64,000 nt of DNA from Candidatus Gastranaerophilales bacterium (lineage in GTDB: Bacteria; Cyanobacteriota; Vampirovibrionia; Gastranaerophilales; Gastranaerophilaceae): NCBI GenBank assembly GCA_944322885.1, contig CALUQH010000031.1, positions 62,001-126,000 on the forward strand, written 5' to 3'. A model generated the notes under the pieces. It made no database searches, was not told where the DNA came from, and was given only the letters and a program-made list of their open reading frames with translations. The position numbers were made by a program, and so were the translations under genes. Each line of letters begins with the position of its first letter. The stretch's first letter is position 1. Positions 1 to 7,854 of the stretch are shown here, one piece after another.

Positions 1-1262
1 ATTTGTTCCAGCGGATTGTATTTAAGATTAGAACACGCTTCAAGAAGTTCAGGGAGAACAAAAAGAGAAACCTTTAAACTTAAAAAATCTTTCGGGTTTG
101 CAGAGCTGTTTGACATTCTTGTAGCCAATCTTTGAATATCATAAATTTTTTCAAGAATGTTACTTAAATTTATTCTTTCGTCACTTTTTTCAACAAGTTC
201 CGATATGCAATTTTGACGCTCAATAATGTCATCCGCATTTTTTAACGGCTGGCAAATCCAATTTTTTAACAGCCTTGCCCCCATATTGGTTTTTGTTTTG
301 TCAATGGCCCATAAAAGTGAGCCGAATTTATTTTTATCTCTTAAAGTTTCTGTTAATTCAAGATTTTTTCTTGTACTTCCGTCCAAAATCATAAATTCGG
401 AAAGTTCGTAAGGTTCAATTCTTTCAAATTTCGGGACATTTTCCATCATGTTTTCCCAAACATAGGCAAGTAATGCTCCTGCGGCTCTGAAACCGAGTTT
501 ATACTGATTATAGCCGAAAGCATCAAGACTTTCGGTTTTAAATACTGCTTTCAGATTATTTGCAGAAAAGTTTTCTTCAAATACTGATGTTGGAATTTTA
601 GAACAGTTATAAATTGCTGTAATTTTTTCCGGGAGATTTATTTTTTCATCTGGAACAATCTGGAAAGGCATAATTTTCCCTCTTACAGAAGGCCCGATTA
701 CCTCTGTAGGAGTTATTCTTGCAAGCTCATCCATAATAAGATCCAAAGGAGCCTGCGTAACTTTAAATTCTCCCGTGGAAATATCTGCGTATGAAAAACC
801 GTATAAATCGCTTTTTTCATCTTTAAAAAGCGCACAAATGTAGTTATTGGAATTTTGTTTTAAGAAGTTGCTTTCAGTGAGTGTTCCTGATGTAATAATT
901 CTTGTAACCCCGCGTTTTACAATTCCTTTAGCAAACTTCGGGTCTTCAAGCTGATCGCAAATTATTACTTTGTAGTTTTTTTGAACAAGTTTTTCAAGAT
1001 ATGAATTAACTGCTTTAGCCGGAATTCCTGCAAGCGGTATTCTTCCGAATTTTCCCTGTTCTCTGCCTGTAAGGGTTAATTCTAATTCCTTCGACATTGT
1101 AACTGCATCTTCAAAAAAAGTTTCATAAAAATCACCGAGTCTGTAAAGCAGAATTTTATCCGGATGCTGGTGCTTGATTTTTAAATATTCCTGCATCGCC
1201 GGAGTTAAATCTTCCACCTTAATGTCAGCAGTATTGATATAATTGATTTCCGGTTTTTTCAT
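1..1262 (-). CDS. mutS: DNA mismatch repair protein MutS (N-terminal part, cut by window edge)
   Basis: The frame stays open from the ATG at 1262 to the left edge, giving about 420 residues of a protein that normally has 850-900. MutS binds mispaired bases and recruits MutL. The N-terminal mismatch-reading domain is visible: residues 43-49 read GDFYETF, containing the Phe-x-Glu pair (F45, E47) that contacts the mismatch. Connector and lever regions follow; the ATPase domain lies outside the window. The gene is divergent from the small hypothetical gene at 1300. MutS activity normally limits slippage at homopolymers, which matters for the G10/C10 tracts elsewhere in this window. Identity is near certain. 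Confidence 0.95.
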   Translation of the reverse strand, partial: MKKPEINYINTADIKVEDLTPAMQEYLKIKHQHPDKILLYRLGDFYETFFEDAVTMSKELELTLTGREQGKFGRIPLAGIPAKAVNSYLEKLVQKNYKVIICDQLEDPKFAKGIVKRGVTRIITSGTLTESNFLKQNSNNYICALFKDEKSDLYGFSYADISTGEFKVTQAPLDLIMDELARITPTEVIGPSVRGKIMPFQIVPDEKINLPEKITAIYNCSKIPTSVFEENFSANNLKAVFKTESLDAFGYNQYKLGFRAAGALLAYVWENMMENVPKFERIEPYELSEFMILDGSTRKNLELTETLRDKNKFGSLLWAIDKTKTNMGARLLKNWICQPLKNADDIIERQNCISELVEKSDERINLSNILEKIYDIQRLATRMSNSSANPKDFLSLKVSLFVLPELLEACSNLKYNPLEQ

Positions 1263-1299
1263 AGTTATAATAATAGTATAACATGACAAGGATTTCAAT

Positions 1300-1899
1300 A
1301 TGGGTTGTTTAAAAAATATATTAAGAGCAATAATTCTTACCCTTGCTGTGATTGGTTTTATGTCGCTGGGGGGAAAAGAATTGGTTTTAAGTTTGGTTAA
1401 TAATTATATACATCCGTCAAAAGATACTTTGATGGAGCGCGCTCAAAAAGTCGGTGATTTTTCGCAGATTAATGATGAATTTGAAATAGAAAAAGCCGCA
1501 GGTATAATGGGTTATAATGCCGTAGTTGCTGAGCACAAGGCTTCGGGTCAGAAAATGTTTGTTGTTGAATCGGGAAATAAGGCAATACTTACGGAAGATG
1601 ATATCAAATCTGCTGATGTTGAAGATAAATTAAAGAAAGCAATGAGTAAGGTTAAATATCAGGCGATATCGGTGGATGAACTAAAAGTAACAAAGCACGG
1701 CACAATGAATTCATACGGGAAAGATGTCCCGTTTGTGAAATTTGAAGCAAAAGTAAAAAAGCTCCCGATAGGTGATGTCGGCGGGATTATCTCTGTCGCG
1801 CAGACAAAAGACGGAGAACCAAGACTTTTAATATCTGCAAATGAAAAAAATAAATATTCCCAGTTGATTTCTGATGAATTTTTCAGAAAAATAAAATAA
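1300..1899 (+). CDS. hypothetical membrane-anchored protein, 199 aa
   Basis: I do not recognise the family. Residues 1-23 form a hydrophobic stretch after a short basic start (MGCLKNILRAIILTLAVIGF), so the protein is probably anchored in or exported across the inner membrane. The remainder is charged and lysine-rich with no cysteine cluster or catalytic motif I can name. A weak AAGGA ribosome site lies about 8 bases before the ATG. It is transcribed divergently from mutS with only 37 bases between the starts, so the promoters overlap. An AT-rich hairpin about 95 bases downstream may end the transcript. Coding is likely because the frame is long and has ordinary codon use. Confidence 0.7.
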   Translation: MGCLKNILRAIILTLAVIGFMSLGGKELVLSLVNNYIHPSKDTLMERAQKVGDFSQINDEFEIEKAAGIMGYNAVVAEHKASGQKMFVVESGNKAILTEDDIKSADVEDKLKKAMSKVKYQAISVDELKVTKHGTMNSYGKDVPFVKFEAKVKKLPIGDVGGIISVAQTKDGEPRLLISANEKNKYSQLISDEFFRKIK

Positions 1900-1967
1900 T
1901 AACCCGATAAATATTCGTATGATATGGACATATTGTATTGTTTGTGTTATTTTTTTCTTATGGAATG

Positions 1968-2097
1968 TTTATGTCGAAGTGGCACTCTGCCGAAAAAAAA
2001 TGATTGATAATCATTTTTTGAGAGGGCGCGAAGCGCATCCGCCACAAACAATCTGACATGTACCGTAACAATTAAATAATATTTATGTCGAAGTGGC
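1968..2097. repeat. 16-bp direct repeat of the tRNA-Leu 5' end, enclosing hairpins
   Basis: The 16 bases TTTATGTCGAAGTGGC occur at 1968-1983 and again at 2082-2097, where they run into the first bases of tRNA-Leu. Between them lie an AT-rich hairpin (1995-2019), a GC-rich hairpin GCGC-GAA-GCGC (2026-2036), and GCCAC (2041-2045), which can pair with GTGGC (1979-1983). It may be a small palindromic insertion with a duplicated target or the scar of an integration event. Confidence 0.55.
1995..2019. terminator. AT-rich hairpin, possible terminator
   Basis: Perfect 11-bp arms (AAAAAATGATT and AATCATTTTTT) surround a 3-base loop and end in a T run. It lies about 95 bases after the gene at 1300 and could end that transcript, although it also sits inside the repeat next to tRNA-Leu. 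Confidence 0.45.
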
Positions 2098-2171
2098 GGA
2101 ATTGGTAGACGCGCACGATTCAGGTTCGTGTGGTTAACGCCTTGAGGGTTCGAGTCCCTTCTTCGACACCA
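2087..2171 (+). tRNA. tRNA-Leu (anticodon CAG)
   Basis: The acceptor arms GTCGAAG (2087-2093) and CTTCGAC (2161-2167) pair perfectly and are followed by discriminator A and an encoded CCA. The anticodon stem CACGA/TCGTG holds the 7-base loop TTCAGGT, giving anticodon CAG. The T arm contains GGTTCGAGTCC. The long variable arm of a class II tRNA is present. It reads CUG leucine codons. A short hairpin with a T tail follows immediately. Confidence 0.95.
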
Positions 2172-2176
2172 TATAA

Positions 2177-2202
2177 AAGGCTCTGAAAGGAGTCTTTTTT
2201 AA
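2177..2202 (+). terminator. intrinsic terminator after tRNA-Leu
   Basis: A 6-bp stem AGGCTC/GAGTCT with one G-U pair is followed by six T residues, five bases after the tRNA CCA end. Confidence 0.7.
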
Positions 2203-2204
2203 TA

Positions 2205-2624
2205 TTATTTTGCTAATCCCAGAGGTCTTAAAATTCCAATCATGCCCTCGGCGGCAATGTCATTTATTATTTTTCCGTTCTCATCAAAGTAGTAAAAATT
2301 CATAACAGTTGTTGAAATCTTTTTCCCTGTAGGTATAGCGCCAAGAAATTCACCATCATGTGTTCCTGTTAACGTCCAACGGACTGCTGCTTTGTTTTTA
2401 TTTACAATCATTTCTTCCAACTTCCATTGAACATCAGAAAATCCGCTCCGCATCCAATGTACAACAGATAAATAACCTTTACCGCCGTATAAAGGTTCCA
2501 GAGAGGCGGGAGTATAAAAAGATGCTGAATCTGATATAAGTTCTTCTGCAAGCTTTTCATCTGCTGTATTAATCATCTTTTCAAATTTTTTCATTATTTT
2601 TTCATTACGTTCAATTTTATCCAT
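2205..2624 (-). CDS. SnoaL-like / ester cyclase-type protein, 139 aa
   Basis: The length and pattern fit the SnoaL-like branch of the NTF2 fold: an N-terminal helix pair, a WTLTGTHDGEF strand near residue 105, then a KISTTVMNFYYFDENGKI segment and a C-terminal helix. Members act on small hydrophobic substrates, but many have no known reaction, so no substrate is assigned. The gene stands alone, with a near-perfect promoter upstream whose spacer contains a palindrome (separate entry), suggesting control by a dimeric repressor. AAGGGA precedes the ATG. Confidence 0.7.
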   Translation of the reverse strand: MDKIERNEKIMKKFEKMINTADEKLAEELISDSASFYTPASLEPLYGGKGYLSVVHWMRSGFSDVQWKLEEMIVNKNKAAVRWTLTGTHDGEFLGAIPTGKKISTTVMNFYYFDENGKIINDIAAEGMIGILRPLGLAK

Positions 2625-2653
2625 AATAATCCCTTAATAAACAATCCCAATTT

Positions 2654-2682
2654 ATTATAGTTAGATATCTAATAATTGTCAA
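2654..2682 (-). promoter_or_regulatory. sigma-70-type promoter with palindromic operator for the SnoaL-like gene
   Basis: On the minus strand TTGACA (2677-2682) and TATAAT (2654-2659) are separated by exactly 17 bases. The spacer contains the perfect 12-bp palindrome TTAGATATCTAA (2661-2672), placed where a bound dimer would block RNA polymerase. The regulator is not identifiable here. Confidence 0.75.
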
Positions 2683-2827
2683 GTATAGTTATAATAAAGT
2701 AAATTAACAATTTGTAATAGCTTTTTTTCTATTTTATTACAGTTAATCCTAATATATTGCGCCCTTTTTATAAATAATAGCCAAAAGCCTAGTATTTCAA
2801 AAAGTATCAAACTTATATTATATTTAT

Positions 2828-3154
2828 ATGGAAGTTGAGGGACAAACATTATTTGTTCTTAGTAAAGAAGCAGTTGAAAGTATTTTGACTATACGTGAAA
2901 AAGAGTATTTGTCTCTTGTTGCTATGGGATTTAAAAATCATGAAATCGCCGCAATATTATTTGTAAGCAAAAGTACTGTAAAAAAGGAACTGGAATCTAT
3001 ATTTAAAAAACTGCTAGCAAGAAATAGGGCCAGTGCAGTTACAATAGCTTTTGTACACCAGATTTTAGACAATGCTATATTGACTAAAGTGTTTCGTAAA
3101 TATAAGCTATATGAGCATGAACGTTTTAAAAATCAGGAAATAATTATGAACTAA
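2828..3154 (+). CDS. LuxR/GerE-type helix-turn-helix protein, 108 aa
   Basis: Residues 18-78 form a LuxR-type DNA-binding domain: LTIREKEYLSLVAMG, then a helix-turn-helix NHEIAAILFVSKSTVKKELESIFKKL and a closing helix. There is no receiver or ligand-binding domain, so it is a stand-alone DNA-binding protein. The ATG is preceded by TATTAT (2816-2821) with only six bases between, and no Shine-Dalgarno site, so the message may be leaderless. It lies 107 bases before prepilin gene F on the same strand and might regulate it, but that is only proximity. Confidence 0.75.
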   Translation: MEVEGQTLFVLSKEAVESILTIREKEYLSLVAMGFKNHEIAAILFVSKSTVKKELESIFKKLLARNRASAVTIAFVHQILDNAILTKVFRKYKLYEHERFKNQEIIMN

Positions 3155-3261
3155 ATACGTGATTCATTTATTAGTTGACTAAAATTAAAGTTGAAGTTTA
3201 ATGTTAAGGTATGTTATAATAAATTTATAAATATTTTGATAAATTTTATAGGAGCTAAAGT

Positions 3262-4119
3262 ATGAAAAAGTTTAATTTTTTACAATTTCGAGAGGAGGGC
3301 TCCGAGCTAAAAAATAGAGGTAAAAAGAGTAAGAAGGCTGTATATCATGCTGTTATTGAAGAACAAAATTTACTAAAAAGGAAATCAGCTTTTACATTAG
3401 CAGAAGTTTTAATCACTCTCGGTATTATTGGCTTTGTCGCGGCAATAACATTACCGGTTTTAATCTCAAAATACAATGAACAGGCTTGGTTAACAGCATT
3501 TAAAAAGTCTTATTCCGTTTTGTATCAGGCATATTTAATGGCCTATCAAGAGAATGGCATTGCAAGCACATGGTGTCCTGAAAAAAATACTGACTGTGCT
3601 AAAAAATATTTTGATATATTATCGCCTTATTTGAATGTTGTGCAAATCTGGGGATATGAACGTCCAGAAGCTATAAATAAAATATCTTATCATGATCTTG
3701 ATGGACGTAATATTGGTTCTAATAATATTTTTACAAGAAACCATTATAAATTTGTTTTGAATGCCGGTACAATTGTTTCCATACAGTATGAAACAGAGCT
3801 AAATATGCCATTATTACAAGTTGATACTAATGGATTAAAAGGACCTAACCAATTAGGAAAAGATATATTTTATTTCACTTTAAACAGTAGAGCAAATTAT
3901 CCGGTAATCTCCGGTTTTGCAAAATGGTGGATAGGTGCCAGCAATGGAACTTATTGTACAACAGAATCCCAAAGCGGTTGGTGGAGCGGCGGTGGATGTT
4001 CTTTATGGATAATTTCTAAGGGAAATATGGATTATTTGCATCGAATTCTAACTTCGGATGAATGGAAGAAGGCTATAAAAAATTTATTAGTGGATTTAAA
4101 TAAAGATTCATTGGACTAA
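3262..4119 (+). CDS. prepilin-like protein F, 285 aa, intact frame
   Basis: A prepilin signal begins at residue 44: cleavage would follow KRKSA, releasing a mature protein starting FTLAEVLITLGIIG with the usual glutamate at position 5 and a hydrophobic assembly helix. The leader of 43 residues is long for this family. The globular part has scattered Cys, Trp and Gly residues and a short VDTNGLKGPNQLGKDIF segment also found in prepilins D and E in variant form. The start has a good site (AGGAG) eight bases upstream. Bases 3289-3298 (GAGAGGAGGG between two C residues) sit where prepilins A-E carry a pure G10 tract; here the frame is open. It is exported and assembled only if a prepilin peptidase and pilus or type II machinery exist elsewhere. 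Confidence 0.85.
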   Translation: MKKFNFLQFREEGSELKNRGKKSKKAVYHAVIEEQNLLKRKSAFTLAEVLITLGIIGFVAAITLPVLISKYNEQAWLTAFKKSYSVLYQAYLMAYQENGIASTWCPEKNTDCAKKYFDILSPYLNVVQIWGYERPEAINKISYHDLDGRNIGSNNIFTRNHYKFVLNAGTIVSIQYETELNMPLLQVDTNGLKGPNQLGKDIFYFTLNSRANYPVISGFAKWWIGASNGTYCTTESQSGWWSGGGCSLWIISKGNMDYLHRILTSDEWKKAIKNLLVDLNKDSLD

Positions 4120-4121
4120 AC

Positions 4122-4170
4122 TGGGCTTTATATATAGCTTTACGTAAAATTGAACTTGTTTTAAAGCCCA
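4122..4170 (+). terminator. possible terminator hairpin after prepilin F
   Basis: Arms TGGGCTTTA (4122-4130) and TAAAGCCCA (4162-4170) pair over 9 bp but enclose a 31-base loop, and the tail (ATACTTTT) is a weak T run. It is placed correctly just after the stop of gene F. Confidence 0.4.
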
Positions 4171-4209
4171 ATACTTTTAAGAAGTAAATTCACCCATCTA
4201 AATGCTGTA

Positions 4210-4238
4210 TTGAAAGTTTGTTTAAAATATGATATAAT
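4210..4238 (+). promoter_or_regulatory. promoter giving a probably leaderless transcript
   Basis: TTGAAA (4210-4215) and TATAAT (4233-4238) are separated by 17 bases. The ATG of the next gene is only six bases after the -10 box, where transcription would start, and there is no Shine-Dalgarno site. Confidence 0.7.
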
Positions 4239-4244
4239 ATTTAT

Positions 4245-4481
4245 ATGAGTGATTATAATAAGCTAATAAGGATAGTTGACAAAGAAGTCGTTAGTATGAA
4301 AGAACTGCAGGATATTACTAATGATGAGCTTGTTGCGGAGATAAAAGAAACAGCTCCTGATAAAAAACATAAATTTATGATGAGATATGAAATTAAACTG
4401 ACTAATGGCGAAATTTATTATCTGTTTGTTAAAAAACCCTGGTATATGATTCTTTCAGAACTTTCCAACAAAAATAAGTAA
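4245..4481 (+). CDS. hypothetical small protein, 78 aa
   Basis: I do not recognise the family. The protein is soluble, acidic to neutral, with no signal peptide, cysteine cluster or clear helix-turn-helix. Support for coding comes from the strong promoter placed exactly for a leaderless start at the ATG and from the frame filling the space up to the convergent ricT, whose stop lies 4 bases away. Function unknown. Confidence 0.6.
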   Translation: MSDYNKLIRIVDKEVVSMKELQDITNDELVAEIKETAPDKKHKFMMRYEIKLTNGEIYYLFVKKPWYMILSELSNKNK

Positions 4482-4484
4482 AAT

Positions 4485-5408
4485 TTAAACATTACCTGTA
4501 GAGCTGTTTTTGTCATCTTCTAATTGTTTAATATCAATATTTTCGTTTTCATAATCATAGCTGTTTATAACAGGTATGTCTATTTCAACATTTACGTCAG
4601 CATCAACCATTTCAATATCTGTTTTGAAGAATTCTTTCACTTTACCATCTTCCATCTTTACAGCAACTTTTCCGCTCAAAAACTGGAGATAACAAACTTT
4701 ACCCAGACCGTCAGGAGTCATAACTGACGAACCAACAGGCGGCATACCTTTTGCTGCGTCGATATAGTGGGAATATTCATACGTTAAGCAGCACAATAGT
4801 CTTCCGCAGGTGCCGGAAATTTTTCCCGGAGCAATAGGCATTCCCTGGTCTTTTGCCAGTTTTACATTAATAGTTGCAAATTTTCTTAAAAAGCTGGAAC
4901 AGCAAAAAGGTCTTCCACAGATTCCCGTTCCTGTAATGATGGATGTTTCATCACGTACGCCGATATGTCTCAGGTCAATTCTTACACGGGTAAATACCTG
5001 TGTTAAATCTTTAAGTAAAGCCCTGAAATCAACTCTTTCAGGTGCCGTATAATAAAATGTTATTTTTCTCCTATCAAATGTAATTCTGCATTGGACAAGA
5101 TTCATATTTAGTTTATGCTGTTGCACAAGCGCCTGACATTTGAAAAAAGATTGAACTTCTTCTTTTTTTATTTCGTCAAGTGTTTGAAGATCACGTTGAG
5201 AAAGTGTCCTGATAACTTGCAAAGGTGCAGGTTTAGTATTGCTGTGCTCCCATATGTCAGCTACCGTCGAATTTACTATAAACGCTTTTAGGGCTTCTTC
5301 TCCTTTTTCTGTTCTGACAAGCACCATTTGTCCGTCTTCAAGTTTTATTGTATCAGGTACTTCCAACGGGTAAAAAGTATTCTTTAAGTATTTTACGGCA
5401 AATTTCAT
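4485..5408 (-). CDS. ricT: PSP1-domain protein, RicT/YaaT-like
   Basis: A PSP1 domain is recognisable from the cysteine signatures TGICGRPFCCSSFL (about 160-173) and GTCGRLLCCLTYE (about 197-209). In Bacillus RicT (YaaT) such cysteines hold Fe-S clusters, and the protein works with RicA and RicF to modulate RNase Y-dependent mRNA cleavage; that role is family knowledge, not visible here. The start codon overlaps the gpsA stop by one base, so the two are translationally coupled. An acidic, disordered tail of about 40 residues ends the protein. Start choice is secure because the ATG follows directly on gpsA. Confidence 0.85.
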   Translation of the reverse strand: MKFAVKYLKNTFYPLEVPDTIKLEDGQMVLVRTEKGEEALKAFIVNSTVADIWEHSNTKPAPLQVIRTLSQRDLQTLDEIKKEEVQSFFKCQALVQQHKLNMNLVQCRITFDRRKITFYYTAPERVDFRALLKDLTQVFTRVRIDLRHIGVRDETSIITGTGICGRPFCCSSFLRKFATINVKLAKDQGMPIAPGKISGTCGRLLCCLTYEYSHYIDAAKGMPPVGSSVMTPDGLGKVCYLQFLSGKVAVKMEDGKVKEFFKTDIEMVDADVNVEIDIPVINSYDYENENIDIKQLEDDKNSSTGNV

Positions 5409-6409
5409 TATACGTATCTTTCTTCTTCTTTCAGTTTTCTGTTCATTAATTTCTCTAATAGCGCCTGAGGGGTAATATCTGTGTATACTGCCTCATAAAT
5501 TGCATTTGATACAGGAACTTCAATATTTAATTTTTTTGCAAGCTCGCAGATTGCTTTTGAAGTTTTAACGCCTTCGGCAACAGACCCCAGTTCCGCAAGA
5601 ATATCATTAATCTTTTTCCCTTTAGCAAGCATTGAGCCTACTGTATAGTTCCTTGACATAGGGCTTGAGCATGTAGCAATTAAATCGCCCATTCCGGAAA
5701 GTCCGTAAAGAGTAGACGGGTTAGCTCCAAGGTTAATGCTTACTCTTACTATTTCCGCCATACCTCTTGTTAAAAGTGTTCCTGAGCAGTTATCGCCCAG
5801 ACCCATTGTGTGTGCAAAACCTGAAGCTATTGCAATAACGTTTTTTAGAGAACCGCCAAGTTCCACACCTATTACATCGGTATTTGTGTATAGCCTGAAT
5901 TTATTCGGAACATTTAAAGCTTTTTGGACAAATTCCGCTGTTTTTATGTCTTCACATGCAACGGTTGCTGCTGTCGGAAGCCCTGCAAGAACCTCTTTTG
6001 CAAGAGTAGGACCGGATAAAATCGCAAGATTTTGTTCAGGAAGCACGTCTTTGATAACTTCTGACATTCTCATCAAAGAAGGAAGTTCAATACCCTTGGA
6101 AGCGTTTACTAAAATCTGTTCGGACTTTATACCGGCTTCTTTAAGTTTTTCGCAAACATCACGTGTCCCTGATGTCGCCACAACAGAAAGTATTATATCG
6201 GCATCTGAGACTGCATCAGAAAGATTTGATGTTATCTCAATTTTATTATCCAATTGAACTTCTAACGGTTTTGAACAGTGTTTGTTTTGTCTTAAATCCT
6301 CTGACAAATCCTGTTCTCTGCCCCAAACTGTTATCCTGTCAAAATTATTTGTTAAAAGCCATGCGAGTGTTAATCCCCAGCATCCTGCTCCCAATACTGT
6401 TAATTTCAT
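5408..6409 (-). CDS. gpsA: glycerol-3-phosphate dehydrogenase [NAD(P)+]
   Basis: GpsA reduces dihydroxyacetone phosphate to sn-glycerol 3-phosphate for phospholipid synthesis in the cytosol. The nucleotide-binding loop is GAGCWG at residues 8-13. Further signatures are NASKGIE, SGPTLAKEV, and the catalytic-lysine segment GGSLKNVIAIASGFAHTMGLGDN. A length of 333 residues is normal. The stop overlaps the ricT start, and murQ ends 9 bases upstream, so the three form one operon. Identity is secure. Confidence 0.95.
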   Translation of the reverse strand: MKLTVLGAGCWGLTLAWLLTNNFDRITVWGREQDLSEDLRQNKHCSKPLEVQLDNKIEITSNLSDAVSDADIILSVVATSGTRDVCEKLKEAGIKSEQILVNASKGIELPSLMRMSEVIKDVLPEQNLAILSGPTLAKEVLAGLPTAATVACEDIKTAEFVQKALNVPNKFRLYTNTDVIGVELGGSLKNVIAIASGFAHTMGLGDNCSGTLLTRGMAEIVRVSINLGANPSTLYGLSGMGDLIATCSSPMSRNYTVGSMLAKGKKINDILAELGSVAEGVKTSKAICELAKKLNIEVPVSNAIYEAVYTDITPQALLEKLMNRKLKEEERYV

Positions 6410-6418
6410 TTTTTCTCC

Positions 6419-7312
6419 TTATACGGGCTGCCCTATATTTAGTAATTTTCTCAGCACGCCGCCATGTTTTTTTAATTCAGTTCTTGCATGCTCAACATCA
6501 ATTTTCATCATTATAGAAATTATGGATGTCTTTATTTCCCATCCGGATTTCAATAATGCTGCAAGCGCTTCGCTGTGTGTAACATTTGCAATTTGTGCCA
6601 CAATTCTGATTGCTCTGTCTTTTAATTTTTCGTTGACAGGCTGCAAGTCAATCATAAAGTTTTCGTAAGTTTTACCGATTTTAATCATTGCACCTGTTGA
6701 GAGCATATTTAAAATCATTTTCTGCGCAGTACCTGCTTTGAGTCGTGAAGAACCTGCAATAACTTCAGGACCTACTTCAGGACAGATTACAAGGCCTGCT
6801 TCTTCTGCAATTTTTCCTTTGGGGTTACAGGTAACACCGATTGTTTTACAGTTAACTTCTTCGGCTCTTTTTAAGACTCCGAGTAAATATTTCGGGTTTC
6901 CGCTAGCGGAAATTACAACAGCGACATCTTTATCTGTTAAAACTTTTGCATCGTCATAACCTAAATCGGGGTTGTCCTCAGCACCTTCAATTGAATGTCT
7001 TATAGCTTCATCACCGCCGGAAATAAAGCCCTGTACCATATCCCTTGGGACACTGAAAGTCGGAGGACACTCTGAAGCATCCAGAATTCCCAGTCTGCCG
7101 GATGTTCCTGCGCCGAAGTAATATAATTTACCGCCTTTTAAGAACTGTTTGGCAATCATATCTATTGCGGATGCAATATTTTCGCTTTCCTCTTCAACCG
7201 CAAGTGCAACGAGCTTGTCTTCTTCGTTCATTTTTCTGACAATTTCAATAGTGGGAAGAATATCAATATTTTTTGTATTCTCGTTTCTGTACTCCGTAAT
7301 AATGTCGCTCAT
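6419..7312 (-). CDS. murQ: N-acetylmuramic acid 6-phosphate etherase
   Basis: MurQ removes the lactyl ether from MurNAc-6-phosphate, giving GlcNAc-6-phosphate and D-lactate in peptidoglycan recycling. The sugar-isomerase (SIS) fold shows as YFGAGTSGRLGILDASECPPTF near residues 64-85, carrying the expected catalytic glutamate, and SASGNPKYLLGVL near 134. A C-terminal ubiquitin-associated-like helical segment follows. A length of 297 is normal. It is in the same operon as gpsA; with the lytic transglycosylase at 56.4 kb it suggests wall turnover and reuse. Confidence 0.93.
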   Translation of the reverse strand: MSDIITEYRNENTKNIDILPTIEIVRKMNEEDKLVALAVEEESENIASAIDMIAKQFLKGGKLYYFGAGTSGRLGILDASECPPTFSVPRDMVQGFISGGDEAIRHSIEGAEDNPDLGYDDAKVLTDKDVAVVISASGNPKYLLGVLKRAEEVNCKTIGVTCNPKGKIAEEAGLVICPEVGPEVIAGSSRLKAGTAQKMILNMLSTGAMIKIGKTYENFMIDLQPVNEKLKDRAIRIVAQIANVTHSEALAALLKSGWEIKTSIISIMMKIDVEHARTELKKHGGVLRKLLNIGQPV

Positions 7313-7343
7313 TTTCCGTTCCCCTTATATTTAATAATAAACA

Positions 7344-7805
7344 CTAAACTAATTTAAGCAGGTTTGCCATTTCAATAGCCGATTTGGCAGCTTCAGAACC
7401 TTTGTTTCCGGCTTTTGTTCCGGCTCTTTCTATGGCTTGTTCTATATTATCAGTTGTTAAAACTCCGAATATAACAGGAATACCGGTTTGAAGGCTTACC
7501 TGTGCTATTCCTTTGGAAACTTCTGCGCTTACGTAATCAAAATGAGCAGTAGCACCTCTGATTACTGCACCTAACGTAATAATTGCGTTGTACTTCCCTG
7601 ATTGTGCAAATTTTTGTGCTGTAACCGGAATTTCAAATGCCCCGGGGACTTTGACTATATCAATGTTTTCATCAGTTACTCCGTGACGTTTTAATTCATC
7701 AATTGCACCCTCAAGAAGTTTAGATCCGATGAAATCATTAAATCTTGATAGGATTATACAAAATTTTTCATTTCCTGCTACTAACTGACCTTCGTATATT
7801 TTCAT
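7344..7805 (-). CDS. ribH: 6,7-dimethyl-8-ribityllumazine synthase
   Basis: RibH condenses the ribityl-pyrimidine with dihydroxybutanone phosphate, the penultimate step of riboflavin synthesis. Signatures are [15 protein letters not shown] near residue 46 and [23 protein letters not shown] near 77, the latter with the active-site histidine. A length of 153 is standard. It lies 31 bases upstream of murQ on the same strand and is probably co-transcribed. Riboflavin supplies the FMN used by the flavodiiron protein at 26.5 kb. Confidence 0.95.
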   Translation of the reverse strand: MKIYEGQLVAGNEKFCIILSRFNDFIGSKLLEGAIDELKRHGVTDENIDIVKVPGAFEIPVTAQKFAQSGKYNAIITLGAVIRGATAHFDYVSAEVSKGIAQVSLQTGIPVIFGVLTTDNIEQAIERAGTKAGNKGSEAAKSAIEMANLLKLV

Positions 7806-7854
7806 TTTTTACTCTCCGTTGTCTATAGATACAATAATTTTAACGCATTTGTAT

